Shown: in pieces, positions 26,101-33,157 of the stretch
Numbering within the stretch: the stretch's first letter is position 1
Layout of the letters: every line of letters begins with the position of its first letter
Source of the DNA: Homoserinimonas sp.
Lineage (GTDB): Bacteria > Actinomycetota > Actinomycetes > Actinomycetales > Microbacteriaceae
Reading direction: 5' to 3'
DNA: 64,000 nucleotides
Assembly: GCA_023957835.1 (NCBI GenBank)
Contig: JAMLGP010000001.1
Coordinates: 1,853,575 to 1,917,574, forward strand
Program-made: the position numbers and the translations under genes
The notes under the pieces: model-generated
Database searches by the model: none
What the model was told of the DNA's origin: nothing
What the model saw: the letters and a program-made list of their open reading frames with translations, nothing else

Positions 26101-26217
26101 TTGACTCTCGTAGTGCTGCCAGCCCTCTACTACCTGGTCGAAGGGGCTAAGGAGCGCCGGCTGGATCGGCGTGCGGCCAGGACTGCGAAGGCAACCGCGG
26201 AAAAAGCCACCGCCTGA
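23122..26217 (+). CDS. RND-superfamily efflux permease (HAE1/AcrB-like)
   Basis: A 1031-residue pump with the full RND layout: helix 1 (ALIALVTIVVGVFGGFALTS), a large extracytoplasmic domain, helices 2-6 including GRVVDDSIVVIENIKRH with the paired aspartates of proton relay in helix 4, a second large domain, and helices 8-12. This is the AcrB/HAE1 branch rather than MmpL. The GTG start follows AAGGAG by ten bases. No membrane-fusion protein or outer-membrane channel is nearby, as expected for a cell without an outer membrane, so it probably moves hydrophobic compounds from the membrane into the envelope. Confidence 0.92.
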   Translation: MHLLSVFSLRNRALIALVTIVVGVFGGFALTSLKQELIPSVTFPQMVIVTSYPGAAPEVVNQDLSTPIETSIQGVAGLDSTTATSVANLSSVTAKFSYGTDLATAEQKVQQAINRIKSTLPEGSDPRILTGSIDDFPVVQLAVTSDLSEDQLVSILSDSTVLDLQKLDGVREAAIRGAVGQRITITPDDAKLLQTGLTTNAIRQALSTNGILLPGGEITEDDSTLTVQSGSRITSIDQLSDLPLLGSPLGSFKLSDVATVELVDNPVTSIARVNGEPAITIAITKKPDGNTVAVSQEINSALPDLAAAVGHNTKFTVVFDQAPFIQRSINSLATEGALGLLFAVVVILLFLLSVRSTLVTAISIPASVLITFIGLQVTNYSLNILTLGALTIAIGRVVDDSIVVIENIKRHLGLGEEKTEAILKGVREVAAAISASTVTTVAVFLPLALVGDITGELFRPFALTVTIALAASLFVALTIVPVLAYWFLGKVKSHRHEGVKSAEEELAKPTALQRGYLPVIRWTLKRPIVTILVALLVLGGTVALIPHMTTNFLGSSGRNTINVSQTLPKGTSLEAQDAAASKVEDALMQIPGVDTVQLTIGGGSDLAQAFGGGGGILFSIMTDESKNQDELQDAIRDKIESLSGVGTVSIASADSGFASTDIEVNITATNQTDLNVAAAKVLSAVKGLSVTAEASSNLAETQPYIAVVVDRAKAAEVGLSEIGIGTLVSQAVQPKIIGTIQVDSASTSVYLQSEDPPTTIQALRDLEIPTMLGPKKLEDLASVQESDGPASITTIRGLRAATISVTPNLADLGSASIAVQDAVTELDLPAGVSAELGGVTSQQADAFNQLGLALLIAMLIVYVVMVATFKSLRQPLLLMVSVPFAATGGIILQVLSGVPLGVASLVGALMLIGIVVTNAIVLIDLVNQYRERGMRVTDAIVHGASRRLRPILMTALATIFALLPMAIGLTGHGGFISQPLAIVVIGGLVSSTLLTLVVLPALYYLVEGAKERRLDRRAARTAKATAEKATA

Positions 26218-26405
26218 ATCAGTCAATTGCACAGCCGATGCTGTATCGTTGTCAGGTCGGCTCTGGACGCCGCTTCCTGAAGCAATCAGTTTTGTATGTC
26301 CGCTGGGCCGGTTCCCCTGATTCTCACCCGAGAATCGTCGAATGGGGATTTCACTTCTGAACCGACCCCGAACAATGTCGCCGGGACACGAACAGACACG
26401 ACAGT

Positions 26406-26423
26406 CTTGCCTCTAGCGGCAAG
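26406..26423 (+). promoter_or_regulatory. Leader hairpin before the DEAD-box helicase gene
   Basis: CTTGCC-TCTAGC-GGCAAG forms a six-pair stem just upstream of the GGAAGG ribosome-binding site and 12 bases before the ATG. It ends a 218-base gap after the RND gene, which is long for this window and suggests a structured 5' leader. I see no small ORF of note in this leader. Confidence 0.4.
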
Positions 26424-26435
26424 CCGGAAGGCATC

Positions 26436-28094
26436 ATGCCGAATTTCAATAAGTCCAATGCGCCCACGCGCGCCAATTCGAAGTCTCACGCCGGAACCGC
26501 GGGAAGGTCCGGTGCCGGTTCGGCGACTCGGAAGCCGGGATCGCGCAGCCCGAAACACCGCGGCTATCGGCCCGAGGAGCCGGGCGCAGCAAAGCCCAAG
26601 AAGCGCTGGAGTGCGGATGAGCGCGCTGCCAGACCAGGGAAGCGGGAAATTAGCAAACGTGGTGCGAGTGCTCAATCTGCCGACCGCCGTGCTGTGCGCG
26701 GTGCTGATTCCGAAACTCCAGTGAAGCGCTCCAGACCGGACCGCCGCCCAGATTGGCATCCCGAGGGCCGTCGCTCGAAGCAGGCGGACCGACAGACCGC
26801 GAAGCGCGGACAGCGCGAGTTCCAGAACCGTGAACAACGAGTCGGCAAAGCGCACTCGGAATGGAAGCCAACCGAGGATGTAGTGCTTGAGAAGCTCGAA
26901 GCCAGGGCGATTGCCGCTGAGCAGGTCGATGGTCTCGGCTTCGCCGATCTCGGGCTTGGCCAAAACATTGTGCGGGAGTTGAGCCTTCAGGGCGCAATGA
27001 CTCCGTTCCCGATTCAGGCAGCCACTATTCCGGATGTTCTCAGGGGACTGGATGTCCTGGGTCGCGGCCGCACCGGCTCCGGCAAGACAATCGCATTCGG
27101 CGCTCCCCTCGTGGAGCGGCTGCTGCTCAACTGGGGAGCAAAGGACCGCAAGCAGGGGCGTAATCCAAGGGCGCTGATTCTCGCTCCTACTCGTGAGCTC
27201 GCTCTGCAGATCGACCGGACGATCCAGCCGATTGCCAGAAGCGTCGGACTATTCACCACCCAGATCTATGGAGGCGTACCTCAGGGTCGCCAGGTCACCG
27301 CTGTTCAGCGCGGGGTCGACATTGTGATCGGAACTCCCGGCCGCATCGAAGATCTCGTGGAGCAGCGCAGACTCGATCTATCAGAAGTGACGATCACGGT
27401 CATCGACGAAGCCGATCACATGTGCGAACTGGGCTTCCTCGAGCCGGTTCAGCGCATCCTTCGACTTACCGCACCCAAGGGTCAGAAACTGCTCTACTCT
27501 GCGACTCTCGACACCGCGGTCGCCTCGCTCGTCGATGAGTTTCTGGTCAATCCGAGCGTTTACGAGGTCGCCGGCGAAGACCAGGCCAGTTCGACCATCG
27601 ATCACCGCCTGCTGCTGATTGATCAGCGGGAGAAGCGCGAGATTATTCGCGAGCTTTCCGCCGGCCCTGGCAAAACCCTGATCTTCGCGAGAACCCGCGT
27701 CTTCGCTGAGGAGCTTGCCGATGAGCTCGAGGATGCCGGGATTCGAAGCGTGAGCCTCCATGGCGATCTCAATCAGGCCAAGCGCACCAGAAACCTCGAG
27801 AAGCTGACCAGCGGTCGAGTCAACGTGCTCGTTGCGACCGATGTGGCCGCCCGCGGCATCCACGTCGATGACATTTCGCTCGTTATCCAGGCCGATCCGC
27901 CGGATGACTACAAGACCTACCTGCACCGCTCGGGCAGAACCGGCCGCGCCGGCCAGACGGGAACGGTAGTCACTCTCGTGAACTCGCGTCGGCGCAGGAA
28001 GATGGATGACCTGCTGGGCAGGGCGCAAATCTCCGCCCGGGCAGACTTCGTCCACCCGGGCGACGAGGTGCTGGAGCAGCTAGCCGCGCTCTGA
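26436..28094 (+). CDS. DEAD-box RNA helicase
   Basis: A 552-residue helicase. The first 150 residues are a low-complexity Arg/Lys/Ser-rich extension, unusually placed at the N-terminus, probably an RNA-binding tail. The core then shows the Q-motif (TPFPIQAATIPDVL), motif I GRGRTGSGKT, motif Ia PTRELALQ, motif II VIDEADHM, motif III YSATL and motif VI YLHRSGRTGRAGQTG. Such enzymes unwind structured RNA in ribosome assembly or mRNA turnover. The start ATG is preceded by GGAAGG. The 3' end overlaps the stop of the convergent surface-protein gene by 15 bases. Confidence 0.92.
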   Translation: MPNFNKSNAPTRANSKSHAGTAGRSGAGSATRKPGSRSPKHRGYRPEEPGAAKPKKRWSADERAARPGKREISKRGASAQSADRRAVRGADSETPVKRSRPDRRPDWHPEGRRSKQADRQTAKRGQREFQNREQRVGKAHSEWKPTEDVVLEKLEARAIAAEQVDGLGFADLGLGQNIVRELSLQGAMTPFPIQAATIPDVLRGLDVLGRGRTGSGKTIAFGAPLVERLLLNWGAKDRKQGRNPRALILAPTRELALQIDRTIQPIARSVGLFTTQIYGGVPQGRQVTAVQRGVDIVIGTPGRIEDLVEQRRLDLSEVTITVIDEADHMCELGFLEPVQRILRLTAPKGQKLLYSATLDTAVASLVDEFLVNPSVYEVAGEDQASSTIDHRLLLIDQREKREIIRELSAGPGKTLIFARTRVFAEELADELEDAGIRSVSLHGDLNQAKRTRNLEKLTSGRVNVLVATDVAARGIHVDDISLVIQADPPDDYKTYLHRSGRTGRAGQTGTVVTLVNSRRRRKMDDLLGRAQISARADFVHPGDEVLEQLAAL

Positions 28095-29051
28095 AATAGC
28101 GGCCCTTCTCCGACGGGAAGCTGCCAGTACTGCCAGAGCCAGACCGATCACGAGGAGCGTTCCTGCGATCCCGGCCCCGGTAACGAGAGCCTGAGAGTCA
28201 ATTCCAGTAGAAGCCAAAGCAGCTTTTGCGTTAATTCGCATGAACATGCTTCCATACGGAGGCTGTGAGGCCAGCTCGGGACTGTCTACGATCTCCTTCA
28301 GGGTTCCGTCTCCGCCGTAAGTGGTGTTCAAGGTGTTCCAGAAGATTCTGTGCGGATCCTCTGTGCCCACTGTTGGAGGCACGTTCGTCACCCCAATGTT
28401 CAGCGAGTCGTAAGGGGAATCAGTTCCGCCGATCGGGTTCGGTCCGTATGTTGTTGTGTTATAGGTAATTGTCACAATCACGCTGTCGGGGAGGACGAGA
28501 TTCAGGGAGCTGAAATCCCAGGTGGTTGTGAATGCCAACCCGTAGTTGCACTTCGTGCCATCCCACCACTGCTGTGACTGGTTCGGGCCTGGGCAATTCG
28601 TGACGTCGGAACTGGGTCGGAAAGGCACCGTCACAGTCTGAGTTCGATAACCGATCAACGTCCCAGGCTTTGTCGGGTCGACCGTGTTTACGTTGTAAAT
28701 GTTCAAAGTCATGTCATGCGTGAAGGTAGCTCCTGGAGTGGTGGTGCAAAGTGCCGGGGTACCGGTCCAGTGCCCATTTTGGCACGCCCAGTCAACCAGG
28801 ACGACTTCCACACTCGAGAGATCGCGGTTGGTTCCTCCGAGAGTGATCTGGTCTCCGAATTCGGCCGACTGGGTAGCCTGAAAGCCTTCACTTGGATACG
28901 TTGAGGCAAGCGCACTCGGCATCGAGTCGTAAATAGTGACATCAGCGGCTGACGCCGATACGGCACTAGAGAGCACGAGTAGGAAACTGGCGGAGAACGC
29001 CGCCACGCTGCCAATTATGGAACCTCGGTTTAGGACTCTCGACCCATTCAT
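28080..29051 (-). CDS. Secreted, probably sortase-anchored surface protein with LAxTG-type signal
   Basis: A 323-residue protein with a Sec signal peptide (residues 1-34, ending SAVSASAADV), an extracytoplasmic beta-rich domain rich in Thr, Asn, Pro and Gly, and a C-terminal sorting signal: LASTG at 279-283, a hydrophobic helix (about 293-316) and a SRRRRAAISERG tail. LAxTG is the motif of class E sortases of actinomycetes. Four cysteines in pairs suggest disulfides. The ATG at 29051 has GGAAG ten bases upstream; upstream ATGs give no signal peptide. Domain function is unknown. The gene looks richer in A and T than most of the window. No sortase gene is in view. Confidence 0.75.
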   Translation of the reverse strand: MNGSRVLNRGSIIGSVAAFSASFLLVLSSAVSASAADVTIYDSMPSALASTYPSEGFQATQSAEFGDQITLGGTNRDLSSVEVVLVDWACQNGHWTGTPALCTTTPGATFTHDMTLNIYNVNTVDPTKPGTLIGYRTQTVTVPFRPSSDVTNCPGPNQSQQWWDGTKCNYGLAFTTTWDFSSLNLVLPDSVIVTITYNTTTYGPNPIGGTDSPYDSLNIGVTNVPPTVGTEDPHRIFWNTLNTTYGGDGTLKEIVDSPELASQPPYGSMFMRINAKAALASTGIDSQALVTGAGIAGTLLVIGLALAVLAASRRRRAAISERG

Positions 29052-29156
29052 TTTGAAACCACTTCCGGGTAATTGTTTTGGATTCATTGATGCATGCAAA
29101 GACTTTTGCTGGAATCGAATTGTACTCCCGGGAAGGAGAATAGGGAAATACATCAC

Positions 29157-29196
29157 CTATAACTTAACTGTGGCGAGCGTTCTGATTCTGTTATAG
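29157..29196. promoter_or_regulatory. Inverted repeat in the kynA promoter, candidate regulator site
   Basis: CTATAAC (29157-29163) and GTTATAG (29190-29196) are exact inverted copies separated by 26 bases, just upstream of the kynA start. The stretch between them contains TGATTC, the core seen in PaaX sites. Because a PaaX-type gene ends the operon, this is a candidate operator. The widely spaced arms also resemble sites bound by two dimers. Confidence 0.45.
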
Positions 29197-29205
29197 CGTT
29201 TGCCT

Positions 29206-30060
29206 ATGGCTGATGCAGTAACGCACGAACGCGAGATCGAAACCGATATTGTCACTGATTTTCGAGACCGGATGAGCTACGGCTCCTATTTGCAGCTCGA
29301 CAGGCTGCTTGCCGCGCAGGTGCCGATCACCGATCCCGAACACCACGATGAACTGCTCTTCATCATCCAGCATCAAACGAGCGAGCTCTGGCTCAAGCTC
29401 GTAATTCACGAACTGCTCTCGGCGAGAGAGCTGATTGCAAACGACGAACTGCAGGTCGCACTCAAGCGAATCGCGCGGGTCAAGCACATCCAGAAACAAC
29501 TGACCGATCAGTGGTCCGTGCTCGCGACTCTTACCCCCACCGAATACGCAGAATTCCGAGGTAATTTGGGCAACTCGTCCGGCTTTCAGTCCTACCAATA
29601 CCGGGCGGTCGAATTCCTGCTCGGCAATAAGAACGCCGGAATGCTCAAAGTATTCGAGTCGAACCCTGTGGCTCACGAAATGCTCGAGAAGATCCTCAAC
29701 GAACCAACCGTCTACGACGAATTCCTCAGGTATCTCTCCCGACACGGCCACGAGGTTCCCAGGGAAGTTCTGGATCGGGATGTCACGAAGGGCTACTCGA
29801 TGAACGAGGAGCTCGTCGAAACCTTCCGCCGCATTTACGCCGAACCGAACAAGTACTGGCTCGAGTACGAAACCTGCGAAGAGTTCGTCGACCTTGAGGA
29901 CAACTTCCAGCTTTGGAGATTCCGCCACGTGAAGACAGTCCAGAGAATTATCGGAATGAAGCGCGGTACCGGAGGCTCCAGCGGAGTCGCGTTCCTCTGG
30001 AAGGCGCTCGACCTTACCTTCTTCCCCGAATTGTTTGAAGTGAGAACCCGAATCGGGTGA
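29206..30060 (+). CDS. kynA: Tryptophan 2,3-dioxygenase
   Basis: First step of tryptophan catabolism by the kynurenine path: heme-dependent conversion of L-tryptophan to N-formylkynurenine. The 284-residue protein shows the family signatures SYGSYLQLDRLLAAQ, DELLFIIQHQTSELWLKL and NSSGFQSYQYRAVEFLLGNK, and the heme-ligand histidine region WRFRHVKTVQRIIGMKRGTGGSSG. Length is normal. I prefer the ATG at 29206; a TTG two codons before it is possible. The kynureninase gene begins 34 bases after the stop with its own GAAGGAG motif, so the two are one operon. Confidence 0.95.
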   Translation: MADAVTHEREIETDIVTDFRDRMSYGSYLQLDRLLAAQVPITDPEHHDELLFIIQHQTSELWLKLVIHELLSARELIANDELQVALKRIARVKHIQKQLTDQWSVLATLTPTEYAEFRGNLGNSSGFQSYQYRAVEFLLGNKNAGMLKVFESNPVAHEMLEKILNEPTVYDEFLRYLSRHGHEVPREVLDRDVTKGYSMNEELVETFRRIYAEPNKYWLEYETCEEFVDLEDNFQLWRFRHVKTVQRIIGMKRGTGGSSGVAFLWKALDLTFFPELFEVRTRIG

Positions 30061-30094
30061 CCGGCCGAAACCTAAGCCTCACGAAGGAGCGCCA

Positions 30095-31294
30095 ATGACA
30101 ACTGCAGCCGAACTGGACGCCGCGGATCCGCTAAGCGGATACCTCGACAAGTTCTATCGAACGGAGGAAGTAGTCGCCTATCTCGATGGCAACTCTCTGG
30201 GTCGTCCCACCAGAGCGAGTGTTGAACGGCTCGCAAGCTTTGCAACCGAGCAGTGGGGATCGAGACTGATTCGCGGCTGGGATGAGCAGTGGTACGACTT
30301 GCCGCTCAAAGTGGGAGATCGCGTTGGAGCCGTGACTCTTGGAGCCGCGGCGGGCCAGGTCTTCATTGGCGATTCGACCACAGTGATCCTTTACAAGCTC
30401 ATCAGGACTGCCCTTGACGCAAGACCGGATCGGGACGAGATCATCGTCGACACCGACAACTTTCCGACCGACCGCTACCTGCTCGAAGGCATAGCAGCAG
30501 AGCGCGGAAAGAAGCTTCGCTGGATCACGCCAGAGCACGATGCCGGGGCAACCGAAGCTCAGATCGCACAGGCGCTCGGGCCGAAGACCGCTCTCGTGGT
30601 TCTGAGCCACGTTGCCTACCGCTCCGGCTATCTTGCGGATGCCGAAGCGATAACCAAGATCGCGCACGAGGCCGGCGCCCTCGTGCTTTGGGACCTGTGC
30701 CACTCCGTAGGTTCGGTTCCAATCTCTCTGGATGAGTGGGGAGTAGACCTTGCTGCCGGTTGTACGTACAAATACCTGAACGGCGGACCGGGATCTCCGG
30801 CTTTCGGCTATGTGCGGAAGGAGCACCAGGACTCGTTCCGCCAGCCGATTCAGGGGTGGATGGGGACGAGCAATCCTTTCGAAATGGGGCCCGCCTACGA
30901 GCCGCACGATGGCATCCGCCGCTTCATTAGCGGTACTCCTTCGGTGATTGGGATGCTCGCAATGCAGGACATGCTCGACCTCATCGAAGAAGTGGGCATG
31001 GCCGGTGTTAGAGCCAAGTCCGAGAAGCTGACCGAGTTCGCAGTAGAACTTTTCGACAAGCTGCTCGCTCCCAAATCTGTCGTGCTCGCTTCTCCCAGGG
31101 ACCCGGCAAGGCGCGGGAGTCACGTGACGATCGATCACGACTCATTCGCCGAAGTAAATGCGAAGCTCTGGACGCAGGGGATCATCCCGGACTTCCGCCG
31201 ACCAAACGGGATCCGGCTGGGACTGTCTCCTCTAAGCACGAGTTTTCAGGAGGTTGAAACGGGGGTTCGGGCGATCGAAGCAGGGCTGCAGTGA
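30095..31294 (+). CDS. kynU: Kynureninase
   Basis: PLP enzyme that cleaves kynurenine to anthranilate and alanine. The 399-residue protein has the family opening YLDGNSLGRPTRASVERL, the PLP aspartate in VLWDLCHSVGSVP, and the lysine in CTYKYLNGGPGSPAFGYV. It follows kynA and its stop overlaps the start of the PaaX-type gene (GTGA). The missing middle step, N-formylkynurenine hydrolysis, has no gene here and must be supplied from elsewhere or occur spontaneously. The anthranilate formed could feed tryptophan synthesis or ring degradation. Confidence 0.94.
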   Translation: MTTAAELDAADPLSGYLDKFYRTEEVVAYLDGNSLGRPTRASVERLASFATEQWGSRLIRGWDEQWYDLPLKVGDRVGAVTLGAAAGQVFIGDSTTVILYKLIRTALDARPDRDEIIVDTDNFPTDRYLLEGIAAERGKKLRWITPEHDAGATEAQIAQALGPKTALVVLSHVAYRSGYLADAEAITKIAHEAGALVLWDLCHSVGSVPISLDEWGVDLAAGCTYKYLNGGPGSPAFGYVRKEHQDSFRQPIQGWMGTSNPFEMGPAYEPHDGIRRFISGTPSVIGMLAMQDMLDLIEEVGMAGVRAKSEKLTEFAVELFDKLLAPKSVVLASPRDPARRGSHVTIDHDSFAEVNAKLWTQGIIPDFRRPNGIRLGLSPLSTSFQEVETGVRAIEAGLQ

Positions 31295-32187
31295 TTCCCG
31301 ACGATTTCGATTCGCGACCGGGCAGTGCGACCTCGCTATTGAGGACAATTGTCGGTGCCTATCTGCGGGGTCTCGGCGGCTGGATTTCGATTGCCGAACT
31401 CATCCGACTCATGGAGGCGGTTGGCGTTCCCGCTTCGCACGCCAGAACGGCGGTCCAGAGAGTCAAGGCCAAAGGGCTCCTGCAGTCAAGTTCTCTGGAT
31501 TCGGTAAGCGGCTACCGGTTGAACCCGGAGGCAATTCCAATGCTCGAGCGAGGCGACCGGAGGATCTTCAAGTTCAGACAGCAGCGAAACGGCGGCGCAT
31601 GGTGCCTCATTTCCTTCTCGTTTCCTGAGGCACAGCGAGCGCTGCGACACCAGTTGCGAAAGCACCTGAGCCTTGTCGGTTGCGGAACGGTATCAACCGG
31701 ACTCTGGATCTGCCCGGCCTTTCTGACCCACGAAGTCGAAGACATTTTGCGCGAACTGAAAGTACAGGATTCGGTGATCGTGTTCATCACCGATACTCCG
31801 CAAATGTCGCTTAGTCTCAAGTCCGCAATCAGTGCCTGGTGGGATCTCGACAGAATCGCCTCCTGCCACCTCGACTTTCTTTCGAGATTTGAGGACTGGA
31901 CTTCAGTGGAGGATCCGGCGGAGGCCTTTTCGAAATACGTGACCGTGCTCGACTCTTGGAGGATCATTCCCTACATCGATCCCGGACTTCAGCCGAATGC
32001 TCTGCCGAAGGACTGGCCCGGGTTCAGGAGCGTCGCACTGTTTGATCGTCTCAAGTGGGAATTGGAGCCAACCGCGGAACTCTTCGTCCATGAGGGACTA
32101 TTCAGTTCAGGCCAGCGCAAGCATTCCGGCGGCTATGAGAGCAAGAATCAGCCCAATCCACTGGGTGAGGCTGATTCTTTCGCGTAA
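31291..32187 (+). CDS. PaaX-family transcriptional repressor
   Basis: A 298-residue regulator of the PaaX type: an N-terminal winged helix (SLLRTIVGAYLRGLGGWISI, then ASHARTAVQRVKAKGLL as recognition region), a middle domain (RRIFKFRQQRNGGAWCLISF) and a C-terminal helical domain. PaaX proteins usually sense aryl-CoA esters. Since the gene begins within the kynU stop codon, it most likely controls the kyn operon, sensing kynurenine or anthranilate or its CoA ester; that is inference. The last 81 bases overlap the convergent transporter gene. Confidence 0.86.
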   Translation: MIPDDFDSRPGSATSLLRTIVGAYLRGLGGWISIAELIRLMEAVGVPASHARTAVQRVKAKGLLQSSSLDSVSGYRLNPEAIPMLERGDRRIFKFRQQRNGGAWCLISFSFPEAQRALRHQLRKHLSLVGCGTVSTGLWICPAFLTHEVEDILRELKVQDSVIVFITDTPQMSLSLKSAISAWWDLDRIASCHLDFLSRFEDWTSVEDPAEAFSKYVTVLDSWRIIPYIDPGLQPNALPKDWPGFRSVALFDRLKWELEPTAELFVHEGLFSSGQRKHSGGYESKNQPNPLGEADSFA

Positions 32188-32985
32188 TACGAAGGCCGCC
32201 AAAATTATCGTCCCTGCGGGGTAGAGCGCGGTCAGCACAGACATGACCGAGAGGTCGCCGAGCCTGAGCCCGAGCAGCAGCAGAGCGTTTGCGGTCGCGT
32301 CAATACCACCGCAAATCAGCGCGAATGTGAGTCCAAGCTTCCAGCTCGCGGCCTTTGGCGCGGACTTTTTCGATCGGAACAGGCCGGCGAAGGCGAGCAG
32401 TCCGACCACTGCGAGCATGATGACGCCGTTGACGGCGCGGTTTGCGATAAGCGGAACGAGACCGGCATCATCCGGGGTCAGATCGATCAGAATCAGGAAC
32501 GCTCCGATTGCCGCGCCCGAGCCGATCGCCATAAGCAGTGCCTTGAGGCTCGGTCGTACGGCCTCCTCGTCCTTGACGAAACCGACCATTACTACCGCCA
32601 CGAGCGCGATTCCAATCGCGACATAGCCGAGGATTGAGAGTCTCTCTCCGCGGATTGCTCCGGCCATTAGCGGGATGAAAGCCGAGACGAGAGCGGTAAG
32701 CGGGGAGAGAATGCTCATCGGTCCGATTGCGAGGCACGCATAAAGCAGACTGATCGCTATCGCACCGGTGATTCCGGATAGGCCGCCATAGAAGAGTGCC
32801 TCGGCGGACCATCTGCCGGGAATCACCAGAGCCGCGACGAGCAACACCGCGAGTCCCGCGAAGGCGCTGATCACCGTTGCGTTAATCGGGCTGATTCGCT
32901 TTGAAGACAGTCCCCCGAGAAAATCGGCTGCTCCGAAGATGAGGGCGGCGGAAAGTCCGACCAGAACCGTGAGCATCGCAGCCAA
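32107..32985 (-). CDS. EamA/DMT-family transporter
   Basis: A 292-residue protein with ten predicted helices in two EamA units (GLSAALIFGAADFLGGLSSK at the start, LKALLMAIGSGAAIGAFLIL in the middle). The conserved glycine- and proline-rich turns of the family are present, for example YAALYPAGTI-like LTALYPAGTIILAAF near the end. The start is TTG at 32985 or ATG at 32976. It may export a metabolite; convergence with the kyn operon might hint at tryptophan, kynurenine or anthranilate, but there is no direct evidence. Confidence 0.84.
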   Translation of the reverse strand: MAAMLTVLVGLSAALIFGAADFLGGLSSKRISPINATVISAFAGLAVLLVAALVIPGRWSAEALFYGGLSGITGAIAISLLYACLAIGPMSILSPLTALVSAFIPLMAGAIRGERLSILGYVAIGIALVAVVMVGFVKDEEAVRPSLKALLMAIGSGAAIGAFLILIDLTPDDAGLVPLIANRAVNGVIMLAVVGLLAFAGLFRSKKSAPKAASWKLGLTFALICGGIDATANALLLLGLRLGDLSVMSVLTALYPAGTIILAAFVLRERISLTQWIGLILALIAAGMLALA

Positions 32986-33157
32986 TCCAGAAACCTAAGG
33001 AGTCCTCAGCCTAATCGCTATTGGAGCTCAGGATTTGACCGTAGCAACAGGAGATCTCGCAGGTTTGAGGGCTTGAATTGTGGATGCCGCACTTAGCTCT
33101 TTGCAGGGCGTCGATTGCGTTCTAGCGTTGACTGGTCTGGTTGAAAGGAATCGAACA

